Below the pieces are notes generated by a model, which had not been told where the DNA came from, searched no databases, and worked only from the letters and a program-made list of their open reading frames with translations. Both the position numbers and the translations under genes were made by a program. A stretch of 32,203 nucleotides of DNA from positions 1 through 32,203 of the forward strand of contig JAPKYZ010000082.1 in assembly GCA_026394055.1 (NCBI GenBank), written 5' to 3'. This DNA comes from Acidobacteriota bacterium (GTDB lineage: Bacteria; Acidobacteriota; Terriglobia; Bryobacterales; Bryobacteraceae). Numbering within the stretch: position 1 is the stretch's first letter; each line of letters starts with the position of its first letter. Below, one piece after another: positions 9,551 through 17,776 of the stretch.

Positions 9551-9786
9551 GCGCGAGACTGCCTCTCGGTCATCAGGCGCTGGATGCGAGTCCCCACTTC
9601 CTCATGTGACAACAAGTCTCCCCGGTCGGCGGCAGCGATGCCTGTCTCGACCTCACGGACAAACCACTCGTCATAGTCGACGAAGTTTTCGATGGCTTCA
9701 CTGGCCAACAACGCTGCGTCGCTGCCACGGTCGGCTGCAATGCGCGTGAGCCTCGCCGCTACGTCCGGTTTGAGGTGAACTTCCAT
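9547..9786 (-). CDS. ParD-like ribbon-helix-helix antitoxin
   Basis: A 79-residue antitoxin upstream of the ParE-like toxin. The first about 45 residues, MEVHLKPDVAARLTRIAADR and beyond, have the spacing of a ribbon-helix-helix operator-binding domain. The acidic C-terminal part, EVETGIAAADRGDLLSHEEV with a basic end, is the usual toxin-wrapping segment. The start at 9786 is preferred to the longer frame from 9822, because the extra residues (TPRARTSYRWG) overlap the promoter and are not family-like. The antitoxin-toxin order with a 4-nt overlap is typical of a self-repressed operon. Confidence 0.82.
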   Translation of the reverse strand: MEVHLKPDVAARLTRIAADRGSDAALLASEAIENFVDYDEWFVREVETGIAAADRGDLLSHEEVGTRIQRLMTERQSRA

Positions 9787-9792
9787 GCCCCA

Positions 9793-9822
9793 ACGGTACG
9801 AAGTTCTTGCGCGCGGTGTCAA
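9793..9822 (-). promoter_or_regulatory. Promoter of the ParDE-like operon, possibly leaderless
   Basis: A perfect TTGACA (9817-9822) stands 18 nt upstream of TACCGT (9793-9798), a weak -10. The predicted transcription start falls within a few bases of the antitoxin ATG at 9786, so the transcript would have little or no leader. A GGGG just before the ATG is a poor ribosome-binding site. Confidence 0.45.
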
Positions 9823-9977
9823 ATGATGGCCCAGACTTGGAAGGGGACAAATGCTTAGGGAGCGGTTTCAGTCCCCTCAGATCGGGGAGATCATTGGTTC
9901 GCGCCAGCCGAACCTGACGGCTTCGGGCAAGCGCGCCACCAGGACGTTGCCCGACGCGATGTCAGCCGGTCTCACGT

Positions 9978-10643
9978 CTACCGTGCCTGAGGCGCGCGGT
10001 GGTCCAATCTTCTGGCGAGGCGGTCACCTGCTGTCTGGAGGGACTGGACTAACGTGACAAGTACCACCACGGTGGCGGCCATCACGTCCGGGCGGAAACG
10101 TTGGTAACCGTAGCGAATGGCCAGGTCACCTAAGCCGCCGCCGCCGACGGTTCCGGCCATGGCGGAGTAGCTGACCAGGGTGACGAGCAATACCGTAACG
10201 ACTCGCGTAAGGGCCGGGAGGGATTCCGCCAGATAGGCGTGCACGACTACTTGCCAGGGACGCGCGCCCATGACGACCACTGCCTCCACTACGCCGTGAT
10301 CCACTTCCAAAAGCGCGGCTTCCACCAAACGGGCCACATAGGGCAGAGCGCCCAGCACCAGCGGAACAATCGCCGCCGCGGTGCCGATGGAGGTTCCCGC
10401 GATGAGGCGGGTGAAGGGGACAACCGCGACGATCAGGATGATGAACGGGACACTGCGGCCGAAGTTAATGACGGCGCTCAGCAGGCGGTGCAATAGGGGC
10501 GCCGGATACAGGCGGCCCGGAGCGGTCACGGTCAACAGAATACCCAGTAGCAAGCCACCGGTGCCCGCTAACAAGCCTGAGGCGCTGACCATGGCGAGGG
10601 TTTCGAGAGTGGCGGGCAACAAGAGGCGCAGGAGTTCGCTCAT
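9978..10643 (-). CDS. metI: Methionine ABC transporter permease
   Basis: This is the inner-membrane channel subunit of a MetNIQ-type importer. The 221-residue protein has about five hydrophobic segments and the EAA loop VVEAVVVMGARPWQVVVHAYLAESLPAL, which docks on the ATPase. SYSAMAGTVGGGGLGDLAIRYGYQRF near the C-terminus is characteristic of MetI. Its ATG overlaps the metN stop (ATGA), so it is translated with metN. It is the last gene of a five-gene operon. Substrate by family: L- or D-methionine and close analogues; given the operon, another organosulfur compound is possible. Confidence 0.92.
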   Translation of the reverse strand: MSELLRLLLPATLETLAMVSASGLLAGTGGLLLGILLTVTAPGRLYPAPLLHRLLSAVINFGRSVPFIILIVAVVPFTRLIAGTSIGTAAAIVPLVLGALPYVARLVEAALLEVDHGVVEAVVVMGARPWQVVVHAYLAESLPALTRVVTVLLVTLVSYSAMAGTVGGGGLGDLAIRYGYQRFRPDVMAATVVVLVTLVQSLQTAGDRLARRLDHRAPQAR

Positions 10644-11389
10644 GGGGTGGTCACCAGAAGGCGCTTCGCCGCCTCACTCTGCGGACGGCCAAATACTTCG
10701 CTGACCGGCCCTTCTTCGGCGATCCGGCCGTGATCGAGAACGGCTACCCGGTCGCAGATGGCCCGCACAGCTTCCAGTTCGTGGGTCACCAGCAGCACCG
10801 TGACACCCAGTTCATCGCGAACTCGCCGCAGCAGGCGCAGAACGGAGACCGTGGTTTCAGCATCCTGGGCGGAGGTCGGCTCATCTGTCAGCAGCACGGC
10901 GGGGGCACTGGCCAAGGCCCGCGCGATCGCCACGCGCTGGCGCTGCCCGCCGGACAGTTGCGACGGGTAGCGGTCCGCGAGCGCGCTCAGGCCGAACCAG
11001 TCCAGCAGCTCTCGGGTCCGGTCTTGAATGGCCCGGTCCGGTTGGTGCTCCAGTTCCAGGCCGAGGGCGATGTTAGCGGCCACGGTGCGGGCTTGCAGCA
11101 AGTGCAACTGCTGAAAGACGACCCCGATTCGTTTGCGCGCCTGGCGAAGCGCCTCGCCCTCCAAGGCCGCCAGATCCGCGCCCGCCACCTTCACTTGACC
11201 CCGATCGGGCTTTTCCAGGCGGCACAAGCAGCGCAAGAGGGTGCTTTTGCCCGATCCGCTGAAACCGACGACACCCTGGATGGTGCCGGGATCAACGGTC
11301 AAATTGACGTTGTCGAGGGCGGTCACGGGGCCACCAGCGTGAGCGAACTGTTTGTAGACGCCTTCGAGCGTCACCAAGGGCCCAGCCAT
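10640..11389 (-). CDS. metN: Methionine ABC transporter ATPase, short form
   Basis: This is the ATP-hydrolysing subunit that drives the MetI channel. Visible motifs are Walker A GFSGSGKST (residues 42-50), a Q-loop in VVFQQLHLL, the signature LSGGQRQRVAIARAL, Walker B VLLTDEPTSAQD and the H-loop histidine in VTHELEAV. The length is 249 residues, against about 340 for Escherichia coli MetN: the C-terminal NIL/ACT-like domain, which binds methionine and inhibits transport, is absent. The protein ends about 25 residues after the ATPase fold with RPQSEAAKRLLVTTP, so this looks like a natural short form rather than a break. It abuts metQ with no gap. Confidence 0.93.
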   Translation of the reverse strand: MAGPLVTLEGVYKQFAHAGGPVTALDNVNLTVDPGTIQGVVGFSGSGKSTLLRCLCRLEKPDRGQVKVAGADLAALEGEALRQARKRIGVVFQQLHLLQARTVAANIALGLELEHQPDRAIQDRTRELLDWFGLSALADRYPSQLSGGQRQRVAIARALASAPAVLLTDEPTSAQDAETTVSVLRLLRRVRDELGVTVLLVTHELEAVRAICDRVAVLDHGRIAEEGPVSEVFGRPQSEAAKRLLVTTP

Positions 11390-12178
11390 CTAGGAAATGG
11401 GTACCACCGCGCCCTTGTAGCGGGTCTGGATGAATTGGCGGATGGGCGCGCTGGTGAGCGCTGCCGCCAGGGCCTGGATGCGGGTGTCGTTCTCTTGTCC
11501 GGCATTGACCGCCAGGACATTGGCGTAACCCGAGACATCCTTTTCATAGAAGAGCGCATCGCGCAGCGGGTTGAGGCCCGCGTCCAGAGCGTAGTTCGCG
11601 TTGATCACCGCGATGTCCACGTCCGGCAAGGCGCGCGGGATCTGGGCGGCTTCCAGTTCGCGTATCTGCAAATGCCGGGGATTTTCGATGATGTCTTGAA
11701 CGGTAGCGGCCACGCCGGAGGCAGGCTTCAAGCGGATCAAGCCGGCCGCCTGCAGCACCAGCAGAGCGCGGCCCAGGTTGGTGGGATCGTTCGGGATGGC
11801 CACCACGGGCTGAGCGGAGAGCTGACTGAATGAAGCGGCGCGACCCGCGTAGACCCCCATGGGCGGTAGATAGATCCGCCTCACCGCCACAAACCGCGTG
11901 CCCCGGTCACGATTGAACTGTTCCAGGAACGGGACGTTCTGGTAGAGGTTGGCATCGAGATCGCCGGCGGCTAGGGCGAGATTGGGCTGGATATAGTCGG
12001 TAAACGACACCAGCTCCACCTCGATGCCTTGGGCTTTGAGGAGCGGAACCACTTCGGCGAGAACTTCGCCCGCTGGGACGGGTGTTACACCGACACGGAG
12101 TTTGAGGCGGTTCCGCGACGAAGTAGACGAGCACCCCAGCAGAAGGATGGCCGTGAGAAGAATGCCGAGGAGTCTCAA
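11390..12178 (-). CDS. metQ: Methionine-binding lipoprotein
   Basis: This is the substrate-binding lipoprotein of the MetNIQ importer, anchored outside the inner membrane. A short signal peptide RLLGILLTAILLLGC gives a lipobox with the cysteine about 15 residues from the start. The NLPA/MetQ fold follows: LRVGVTPVPAGEVLAEV, GIEVELVSFTDYIQPNLAL, GDLDANLYQNVPFLEQF, VAIPNDPTNLGRALLVLQAAGLI and DVDIAVINANYALDAGL. I place the start at TTG (12176-12178), which overlaps the stop of the upstream monooxygenase as TTGA. The longer open frame to 12763 reads antisense-like sequence through that gene. About 262 residues, normal for the family. Confidence 0.9.
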   Translation of the reverse strand: MRLLGILLTAILLLGCSSTSSRNRLKLRVGVTPVPAGEVLAEVVPLLKAQGIEVELVSFTDYIQPNLALAAGDLDANLYQNVPFLEQFNRDRGTRFVAVRRIYLPPMGVYAGRAASFSQLSAQPVVAIPNDPTNLGRALLVLQAAGLIRLKPASGVAATVQDIIENPRHLQIRELEAAQIPRALPDVDIAVINANYALDAGLNPLRDALFYEKDVSGYANVLAVNAGQENDTRIQALAAALTSAPIRQFIQTRYKGAVVPIS

Positions 12179-13227
12179 GCGGCCGTTGCCACCTGACGGA
12201 TCACGGTTTCGCCAAAGCGTTCCATCTCTTCCAATTGTGGACTGAACTGGAGGAGCAGCAGATCCACGCCCGCCTGCCGGAACTGTTCGATCCGGTCCTG
12301 GACCTGTTCCGGGGTGCCGATCAGGCCGGTGCGCAAGCCGCGGTTGGAGACCGAATACTCTTCGATTGACATGCGCTGTTCCAGCTGGGTCCCGGCCAGC
12401 CACTGCTGATAATTGGCATAACCGGCGGCGTTTTGGTGCGGGTCCGTGATGCGGGCCAGTTCGCGCTGTGCGGCGGCTTCGGACTCGCGAACGATCGCAT
12501 AACCCGCCACTCCGAACTGCATGGGGGGCAGGCCAAGACGGTCTCGCCGGGCCGACAGGTCGGCGATTTTGGCGGCAATCCGTTCCGGGGGATCTCCGTG
12601 CATCACATAAGCATCGCATTTCGCGGCGATGAGATTCTTGGCCGCCTCGGACTCGCCACCGGCATAAATCGTTGGCCGGGGCTGGCGTACGGGCTTGGGC
12701 TGCAGCACGGTATCCTCGACGCGGTAATACTTGCCCTGGTAGGTGACGTGATCCTCCGACCATAGCCGACTAACGACGTCGAGCCATTCCGAAGTGCGGG
12801 CATAACGTTCATCGTGCTGGTCAAAGCCGACGCCATACATGCGGGCTTCCTGCTCCCACCAGGACGAAACGACGTTCAGTGAAAGCCGGCCGCCGCTGAT
12901 GTGATCAATGTTCGCGGCCTGCTTGGCCAGCAGTGCCGGGTGGTGAAAGGTCGGGCGCACGGCCACCATCAGCTCCAGCCGGCGCGTCACGGCCGCCAAG
13001 GCCGCGGCGGTGGACCAGGCATCAAGCGAGGGTGCTTCAATGCCCTTGATGTCATTCAGGTTCAGCTCGGCCACCAGGCTCAGGTCGAAGCCGATCTCTT
13101 CGCTGCGTTGGGCGAGGCGGCTGATGTAGCCCCAGCTCGCCTCCATCCCCTCGTCCTCGACATTGCGCAACCATCCGCCGAAAATCGGCATCCAGTAGCC
13201 GTACCGCATCGATTTAGCGGCCGCCAT
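12175..13227 (-). CDS. FMNH2-dependent monooxygenase, SfnG/SsuD type
   Basis: A luciferase-like flavin monooxygenase (350 residues). Family members cleave C-S bonds, releasing sulfite or sulfinate from alkanesulfonates or dimethylsulfone, using reduced FMN from a separate reductase. Features are YGYWMPIFGGWLRN at the N-terminus, HPALLAKQAANIDHISGGRLSLNVVSSWW, DERYARTSEWLDVVSRLW, PKPVRQPRPTIYAGGESEAAKNL and the C-terminal LIGTPEQVQDRIEQF. The layout is closer to SfnG than to SsuD, though the true substrate is open. The start at 13227 has GGAGG about 9 nt upstream and overlaps the ATP-grasp gene by 14 nt. No flavin reductase is encoded in the window. Confidence 0.87.
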   Translation of the reverse strand: MAAAKSMRYGYWMPIFGGWLRNVEDEGMEASWGYISRLAQRSEEIGFDLSLVAELNLNDIKGIEAPSLDAWSTAAALAAVTRRLELMVAVRPTFHHPALLAKQAANIDHISGGRLSLNVVSSWWEQEARMYGVGFDQHDERYARTSEWLDVVSRLWSEDHVTYQGKYYRVEDTVLQPKPVRQPRPTIYAGGESEAAKNLIAAKCDAYVMHGDPPERIAAKIADLSARRDRLGLPPMQFGVAGYAIVRESEAAAQRELARITDPHQNAAGYANYQQWLAGTQLEQRMSIEEYSVSNRGLRTGLIGTPEQVQDRIEQFRQAGVDLLLLQFSPQLEEMERFGETVIRQVATAA

Positions 13228-14221
13228 GGCGCAACGCCTCCTCCAAAAAGTCACCCAGGTTCACAAAGGGATCAAAGCCGATCACGCGCGGGGCATCGGC
13301 GACGAAGTTTGATAGCGCATTGACGTCGTAGTAGTAGACGTGGCCATCGCGGTCATCCACGATGTACTCGATGCCACCCACATCGATGCCCGCGGCCTGT
13401 ACGGTGGCTTCAATCGCCGCGATGATGTCCGGTGCCGGTTCAAAGGCCTCCACCTTCAGGCCGGACTTGGAGGCTTCGAGCACGCAGGCGGTCAGGTCCT
13501 CGCCCTTCGTGGTCTGGCAGATGTCGGCGGGGCAAAGGTCAAACGTCTCGCCGCTCAAGTGGACCTTAATGGCATAGAGATATTTCCCGCCCAGCGTTTC
13601 GACGCGGGTGATGAAGCCACCGCGCGCGGGAATGAACTCCTGGAGCAGGCCGACGTGATCGAACCCGAAATCCAGCTGCCCCCCACCGACGGCTGCGGCC
13701 AATTCCTCCCGCGAGTTGAAGCGGACCACGCCCGCGCCGCTGCCGCCGACGTTCGGTTTGATGACGACCGGGAACCGCAAACCCTCAGCGGCGGCCAGAG
13801 CGCTCTCCGGATTATGCAGCACCCGCGATTTGGGGAAGCGGAGACCCAACGAGCCCAACAAGGAGAGCTGCGCGGCCTTCGAAAGCTCGTACTGGAATGC
13901 TCGGGAACCATTGATCACCCGCGTTCCGGCGGCTTCCAAGTGGTGCAGGTAGCTCAGCGTATGGGAGATCCCGCTGCCGTGCCCGCGCCGGTAGGCAGAC
14001 GGGCTCATGCGATTGAAAACCACCGCCGGCAGGTCCTTGGTGACGCCGGGATCGTAGAAGAATTCGGTGGCGCTGACTTTTTGGTAGGAAGTCCCACGCC
14101 GGTCTAACTCGTTGAAAAGGCGTTCGAACCACGCGGGGTGCTCATAAAGGATGCTGAGCGGAGCGGTGGTGGAAGATGCGCTGAGAGTAGAAATGGGATC
14201 GGCCAGAAGTGCGGTTGACAT
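13214..14221 (-). CDS. ATP-grasp ligase, RimK/glutathione-synthetase-like
   Basis: An ATP-dependent carboxylate-amine ligase of unknown substrate. The 335 residues hold a pre-ATP domain (about 20-110), the ATP-grasp beta strand and glycine loop FPVVIKPNVGGSGAGVVRF (about 150-170) and the metal-binding end YDVNALSNF (about residue 300). QTTKGEDL lies where substrate loops occur in RimK relatives. As the first gene of the five-gene operon, it probably conjugates or activates a small molecule connected with the methionine importer and the flavin monooxygenase. The ATG at 14221 lacks a Shine-Dalgarno, and a TATAGT lies about 8 nt upstream, so a leaderless start is possible. Confidence 0.85.
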   Translation of the reverse strand: MSTALLADPISTLSASSTTAPLSILYEHPAWFERLFNELDRRGTSYQKVSATEFFYDPGVTKDLPAVVFNRMSPSAYRRGHGSGISHTLSYLHHLEAAGTRVINGSRAFQYELSKAAQLSLLGSLGLRFPKSRVLHNPESALAAAEGLRFPVVIKPNVGGSGAGVVRFNSREELAAAVGGGQLDFGFDHVGLLQEFIPARGGFITRVETLGGKYLYAIKVHLSGETFDLCPADICQTTKGEDLTACVLEASKSGLKVEAFEPAPDIIAAIEATVQAAGIDVGGIEYIVDDRDGHVYYYDVNALSNFVADAPRVIGFDPFVNLGDFLEEALRHGGR

Positions 14222-14282
14222 AATAGACGACTATATCGATCAACATAGCATAGATAGATCGAAATCGGGTACTCTAAACACC
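14222..14282. promoter_or_regulatory. Divergent control region with TCGATC dyad
   Basis: These 61 AT-rich bases separate the ATP-grasp operon (minus) from the aminotransferase (plus). TCGATC at 14236-14241 and GATCGA at 14257-14262 form a spaced inverted repeat. On the minus strand the string ATTTCGATCTA also occurs upstream of the TonB receptor near 24467. It is a likely regulator site for both operons, perhaps for one of the Rrf2 proteins encoded at 28-30 kb; this link is inference. Confidence 0.45.
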
Positions 14283-15473
14283 ATGGCGTCACCCACCGCT
14301 CCCACCCTTCAGGACCGATTCCTCAGCCAACGCACCAGCCGCTTTACCGAGTCCGTGATCCGCGACATGACCCGCCAGGCGATCCGCTACGGGGCCGTCA
14401 ACTTGGCCCAGGGGTTCCCCGATTTCCCGGCGCCCGATTTGATTAAGGCCGCGGCGCATGAAGCGATCGATGCCGACCTCAACCAGTACGCCATCACGTG
14501 GGGCGCCAAGCCGTTGCGGGCCGCTATCGCGGCCAAGTATGCGCTGACCTATGGCGTGGAACTGGACCCGGAACGTGAGATCACGGTGGTCTGCGGAGCG
14601 ACGGAGGGCATGATCGCGACGCTGCTGGGCATCATCAACCCGGGCGATGAAGTGATCATCTTTGAGCCCTACTACGAGAACTACGCGCCCGACGTGGTGT
14701 TGTCCGGCGGCACCCAGGTCCGCGTGGCGTTGCGGGCGCCGGATTGGACGTTTGACCGCGAGGAACTGCGGCGGGCGTTCAGCCATCGCACCAAGGCGGT
14801 GGTGATCAACACCCCGAACAATCCCTCGGGCAAGGTCTTCTCGCGCGAAGAGCTGGAGTTTATCGGGGGGCTCTGTCAGGAGTACGATGCCCTGTTCATC
14901 ACCGACGAGATCTATGAGCACATCACCTACGGCGGCGCGCAGCACATTCCGGTGCTGACGCTGCCGGGTCTGCGCGAGCGGTCCATTTTGGTGAACAGCA
15001 TGAGCAAGACGTTCTCCGTGACTGGCTGGCGTGTCGGCTGGGTGATTGCGCCGCCGGAGATCACGGATTCCATCCGCAAGGTCCACGACTTTTTGACTGT
15101 CGGTGCCGCCGCTCCCTTGCAGCACGCCAGCGCCCAAGCTCTGACGACGGGGCAGGACTACTACACGCACTTATCGCAGGACTACGACGCCCGGCGGGAG
15201 CGGTTGGTGGGCTTGCTGCAAGCGGCCGGCTTCCGCTGCTTCAATCCGGCAGGTGCTTACTACGTGATGACGGACATCTCTGGCTTTGGGTTCAAGGACG
15301 ACCTGGCGTTTGCGCAACATCTGCTGCAGCGGGTGGGCGTGATCGGCGTTCCGGGCTCCAGCTTCTATAGCCGCAAGGAGGATGGCGCCCAGCAGATGCG
15401 TTTCTGCTTCTGCAAGAAGTTTGAAACGCTGGACGCGGCGGGCGAGCGCCTAGCTACCCTGTCGCGCGGGTAA
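14283..15473 (+). CDS. PLP-dependent aminotransferase, methionine/kynurenine type
   Basis: A class I/II aminotransferase (396 residues) that moves an amino group to a 2-oxo acid. Signature elements are NLAQGFPDFPAP near residue 40, YEDY-like EPYYENYAPDVVL, the NTPNNPSGK motif (about 177-184), DEIYEHI and the PLP-binding lysine Lys242 in SMSKTFSVTGWRVGW. The sequence resembles the YbdL/KAT branch, which prefers methionine, glutamine and aromatic or kynurenine substrates. The divergent position beside a MetNIQ operon favours methionine, for example in salvage. I take the ATG at 14283; the longer open frame to 14151 runs through the control region and the next gene. It overlaps convergent msrQ by 24 nt. 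Confidence 0.9.
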   Translation: MASPTAPTLQDRFLSQRTSRFTESVIRDMTRQAIRYGAVNLAQGFPDFPAPDLIKAAAHEAIDADLNQYAITWGAKPLRAAIAAKYALTYGVELDPEREITVVCGATEGMIATLLGIINPGDEVIIFEPYYENYAPDVVLSGGTQVRVALRAPDWTFDREELRRAFSHRTKAVVINTPNNPSGKVFSREELEFIGGLCQEYDALFITDEIYEHITYGGAQHIPVLTLPGLRERSILVNSMSKTFSVTGWRVGWVIAPPEITDSIRKVHDFLTVGAAAPLQHASAQALTTGQDYYTHLSQDYDARRERLVGLLQAAGFRCFNPAGAYYVMTDISGFGFKDDLAFAQHLLQRVGVIGVPGSSFYSRKEDGAQQMRFCFCKKFETLDAAGERLATLSRG

Positions 15474-16049
15474 GTCCGGGCGGCGGGACACCAAAAGCTT
15501 CACCACTACCCGAAAGAGCAAAAGCACACCGAGCACCGCGCCGTAGCTGAGGGGCGCGGTGATGTCGGATTTCACCAGCCAGTAGTAGTGCACCAAGGCG
15601 GCGATTGCCACAACGTATACGGCCTGATGCAGGCGGCGCCAGTTTCTCCCGCCCAGCCGGGCGATCGAAGCAGTGGTGGAGGTGAGCGCCAGCGGGACCA
15701 TCAGCGCCAACGCCAACAGGCCGGCCATGATGAAGCGCCGGTGGAGCAAATCGTCCCACATTTCCGGCCAGTCAAAGAACTTGTCCAGCCACACCCACGT
15801 CAACAAATGGAGCGCGGCGTAGAAGAACGCGTAGAGCCCCAACAATCGCCGGTATCCGATCAGGCTGGGTTGCTTCAGCACTCTTCGGGCCGGTGAGATG
15901 ACTAACGTCGCCAGCAGGAACCGCAAGGCCCAATCACCGGTGGAATGCGTGATCGCCTCCACCGGATTGGGGCCTAGTTTCCCGGTGAACCCTTCACCCA
16001 GCAGCCACGCCAGCGGCAACAAGCTAGCCAGAAAAACCAGGCGCTTCAA
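15450..16049 (-). CDS. msrQ: MsrQ, heme-binding membrane subunit of MsrPQ
   Basis: MsrQ is the inner-membrane cytochrome that passes electrons from the quinone pool or a flavoprotein to MsrP. The 199-residue protein has about six hydrophobic segments and ferric-reductase-type histidines in [23 protein letters not shown] and [29 protein letters not shown] near the N-terminus is typical. The start is TTG (16047-16049), overlapping the msrP stop as TTGA, and the protein begins [12 protein letters not shown]. It is the last gene of a three-gene unit and runs head-on into the aminotransferase gene. Confidence 0.92.
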   Translation of the reverse strand: MKRLVFLASLLPLAWLLGEGFTGKLGPNPVEAITHSTGDWALRFLLATLVISPARRVLKQPSLIGYRRLLGLYAFFYAALHLLTWVWLDKFFDWPEMWDDLLHRRFIMAGLLALALMVPLALTSTTASIARLGGRNWRRLHQAVYVVAIAALVHYYWLVKSDITAPLSYGAVLGVLLLFRVVVKLLVSRRPDLPARQGS

Positions 16050-16930
16050 AAGTCCTTCCGGAGGTCCATGCCGGAGTAGAGTTTGGCCACCTGATCGGCA
16101 TAGCCATTGAAGGGCAGGGTCGGTTTCCGGCCGAGCTCGCCTAAACGGCGCTCCGTGGCTTGGCTCCAGCGGGGGTGATCCACACTGGGATTGACGTTCG
16201 AATAGAAACCATATTCCTGCGGCTTCTTGATGTTCCAGGAAGTGGCCGGCTGAGTTTCAGTCAGCGTGATCTTCACCAGCGATTTGGCACTCTTGAAGCC
16301 ATACTTCCAGGGCACCACTAAACGAACCGGCGCACCGTTTTGGGGTGGTAGCGACTGGCCATACATGCCCACGGTCAATAGCGTCAGCGGATGCTGCGCT
16401 TCGTCCAGACGCAGACCTTCGCGATACGGGAACTCGAGGCGGCTCACACCGGCGTTTGGCATCTGGGCCGGGTCATAGAAGGTTTCGAAAGCTACGAATC
16501 GTGCTTTCGGCGTGGGCGCAGCCCGCCGGAGGATCTCGGATAAGGAGTAGCCGATCCAGGGGATGACGGCGGACCAGCCCTCGACGCAGCGGAAGCGGTA
16601 GACGCGCTCTTCGAGCGGCGCGAGTTTGCGGATGTCGTCCAGGTTCAGCTTTAGTTGCTTCTTGACTGCTCCATCGACGGTGAGCGTCCAGGGGTCGGTC
16701 TTAAAGCCGCGGGCCAATTCGGCTGGTTCCGTCTTGCGGGTCCCGAACTCGTAGTAGTTGTTGTACCGGGTGACGTCCTCAATGGCATTCGGCTTGTCGG
16801 CGATACTCAATGGACTCTTGCGGGCAGAGGGAAGCGTGGCGCTCCAGGCACGGCCCGCCGTGGCGATCGCGCCGCCTAACTGCGCCAGCAGTACCCGCCG
16901 GGAGGTGATCTGCAGGTCTTGGCCGCTCAT
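16046..16930 (-). CDS. msrP: MsrP, periplasmic methionine sulfoxide reductase
   Basis: MsrP is a molybdopterin enzyme that repairs oxidised methionine in exported proteins. A Tat-like signal is present ([17 protein letters not shown], twin Arg at residues 11-12). The sulfite-oxidase fold follows, with the molybdenum-ligating cysteine Cys115 in [18 protein letters not shown] and the conserved [16 protein letters not shown] and [15 protein letters not shown] near the end. Its 294 residues are somewhat fewer than the Escherichia coli protein. I start it at the ATG 16930, whose ATGA overlaps the stop of the creatininase-family gene; the longer frame upstream is only that gene read out of frame. 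Confidence 0.94.
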   Translation of the reverse strand: MSGQDLQITSRRVLLAQLGGAIATAGRAWSATLPSARKSPLSIADKPNAIEDVTRYNNYYEFGTRKTEPAELARGFKTDPWTLTVDGAVKKQLKLNLDDIRKLAPLEERVYRFRCVEGWSAVIPWIGYSLSEILRRAAPTPKARFVAFETFYDPAQMPNAGVSRLEFPYREGLRLDEAQHPLTLLTVGMYGQSLPPQNGAPVRLVVPWKYGFKSAKSLVKITLTETQPATSWNIKKPQEYGFYSNVNPSVDHPRWSQATERRLGELGRKPTLPFNGYADQVAKLYSGMDLRKDF

Positions 16931-17736
16931 TTCGTTGCCGCCAGAAGCTGTTGAATCTGTTTGGCCGCCAAGTCCACCTTCAGGTCGATGAAGCGCTTGC
17001 CGAGCTCGGCGCTTGAGCGGCGGGCGTCGCCGCTGATGCCATTGTTGATGCGCTTGGCGTTCGGGTCCCGCGCCTCGCCCGGCTTCCGGACCGGATCGCC
17101 GAGCGCCGTCGCCACTAGGTCCTTCCGGACCCAACCGTCATCGCCGCCGAGGTAGAGCATTTCCGAGGTGTCCGGAATGCCGGCGTGGGCACTGGCCGGG
17201 TAGCCGTTCTTGTCCAGCCAGGCGAAGAACTCCGTGTTGGCTTTGCCGTAGACGTCACTGCAATAGACCACCCGGATGCCCTGTGCTGAGTACTTGGCGT
17301 CCAGCCTGGCCGCCGTCTGCTGCAAGTCCTTCTGGCCGCCGCCGTGGTCGCCCATCAGGACCACGTTCTTGAAACCGTTCTTGATCAACTGCTCAGCGAC
17401 CTCTTCGTTGAGCGCTGCGTAAAGCGCCGGGCTAACGCCGATGGTGCCCGGGAGTTCCGGGTTGGCCTGGTTGGGTGAAAACGGAATCACGGGGGCCGCT
17501 AGGGCATTGCCCAGCTTCTGCGCGATGGCGATGCCGGTGGCCCGGGCGATCAGATTGTGGCCTCCGGCGGCGGTGTGTGGGCCGCGCTGTTCGGTGCCGC
17601 CGTTGTAGACCAGAACGGTGTTTTTCCCTTGTTCGTGAATGGCTTTCTTGATCTCGGGCCAGGTCATGCGCTCAATTTCCACGAGATCGGCCGCCAGCAA
17701 GGGGAAGGAGAGGAAAAGCAAATAGCGGAGTTTCAT
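16927..17736 (-). CDS. Exported creatininase-family amidohydrolase
   Basis: A 269-residue member of the creatininase fold, which hydrolyses cyclic or linear amides using two metal ions. A signal peptide [17 protein letters not shown] precedes the domain. Metal-site motifs are [18 protein letters not shown] (Glu and His residues about 49-61), [11 protein letters not shown] near residue 133 and SEMLYL near residue 191. True creatininases are cytoplasmic, so an exported relative probably has another substrate, perhaps a peptide or lactam. It is the first gene of a coupled unit with msrP and msrQ. Known relatives with this address are abundant in Acidobacteria but uncharacterised, as far as I know. 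Confidence 0.85.
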   Translation of the reverse strand: MKLRYLLFLSFPLLAADLVEIERMTWPEIKKAIHEQGKNTVLVYNGGTEQRGPHTAAGGHNLIARATGIAIAQKLGNALAAPVIPFSPNQANPELPGTIGVSPALYAALNEEVAEQLIKNGFKNVVLMGDHGGGQKDLQQTAARLDAKYSAQGIRVVYCSDVYGKANTEFFAWLDKNGYPASAHAGIPDTSEMLYLGGDDGWVRKDLVATALGDPVRKPGEARDPNAKRINNGISGDARRSSAELGKRFIDLKVDLAAKQIQQLLAATK

Positions 17737-17737
17737 G

Positions 17738-17767
17738 TTGTGACTCTGGGAAATATCATCCTATAAT
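17738..17767 (+). promoter_or_regulatory. Sigma70 promoter for the DUF1592 operon
   Basis: TTGTGA (17738-17743), 18 nt, then a perfect TATAAT (17762-17767). The ATG at 17777 begins nine nt after the -10, so transcription should start within about three bases of the start codon. TATCATC stands just before the -10, as it does at the promoter at 28555-28583. The -35 overlaps the first codon region of the divergent creatininase gene. Confidence 0.65.
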
Positions 17768-17776
17768 AGATCGTGT

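Larger units (their letters stand above)
4640..9850. mobile_element. Partly decayed integrative island beside tRNA-Gly
   Basis: The segment between the tRNA-Gly 3' end and the metI terminus holds recombinase, excisionase-like, SSB and toxin-antitoxin genes and no housekeeping genes. Gene density is low, and several reading frames are broken (near 7646, between 7854 and 8025, and at 9132). The left edge is set by the tRNA. The right edge is approximate, because I found no direct repeat of the tRNA 3' end that would serve as the other attachment site. Whether it can still excise is unknown. Confidence 0.55.

Noticed and set aside
11390..12763. 457-codon version of MetQ
   Set aside because: The N-terminal 195 codons are out-of-frame sequence of the monooxygenase gene; the lipoprotein signal peptide begins at 12178.
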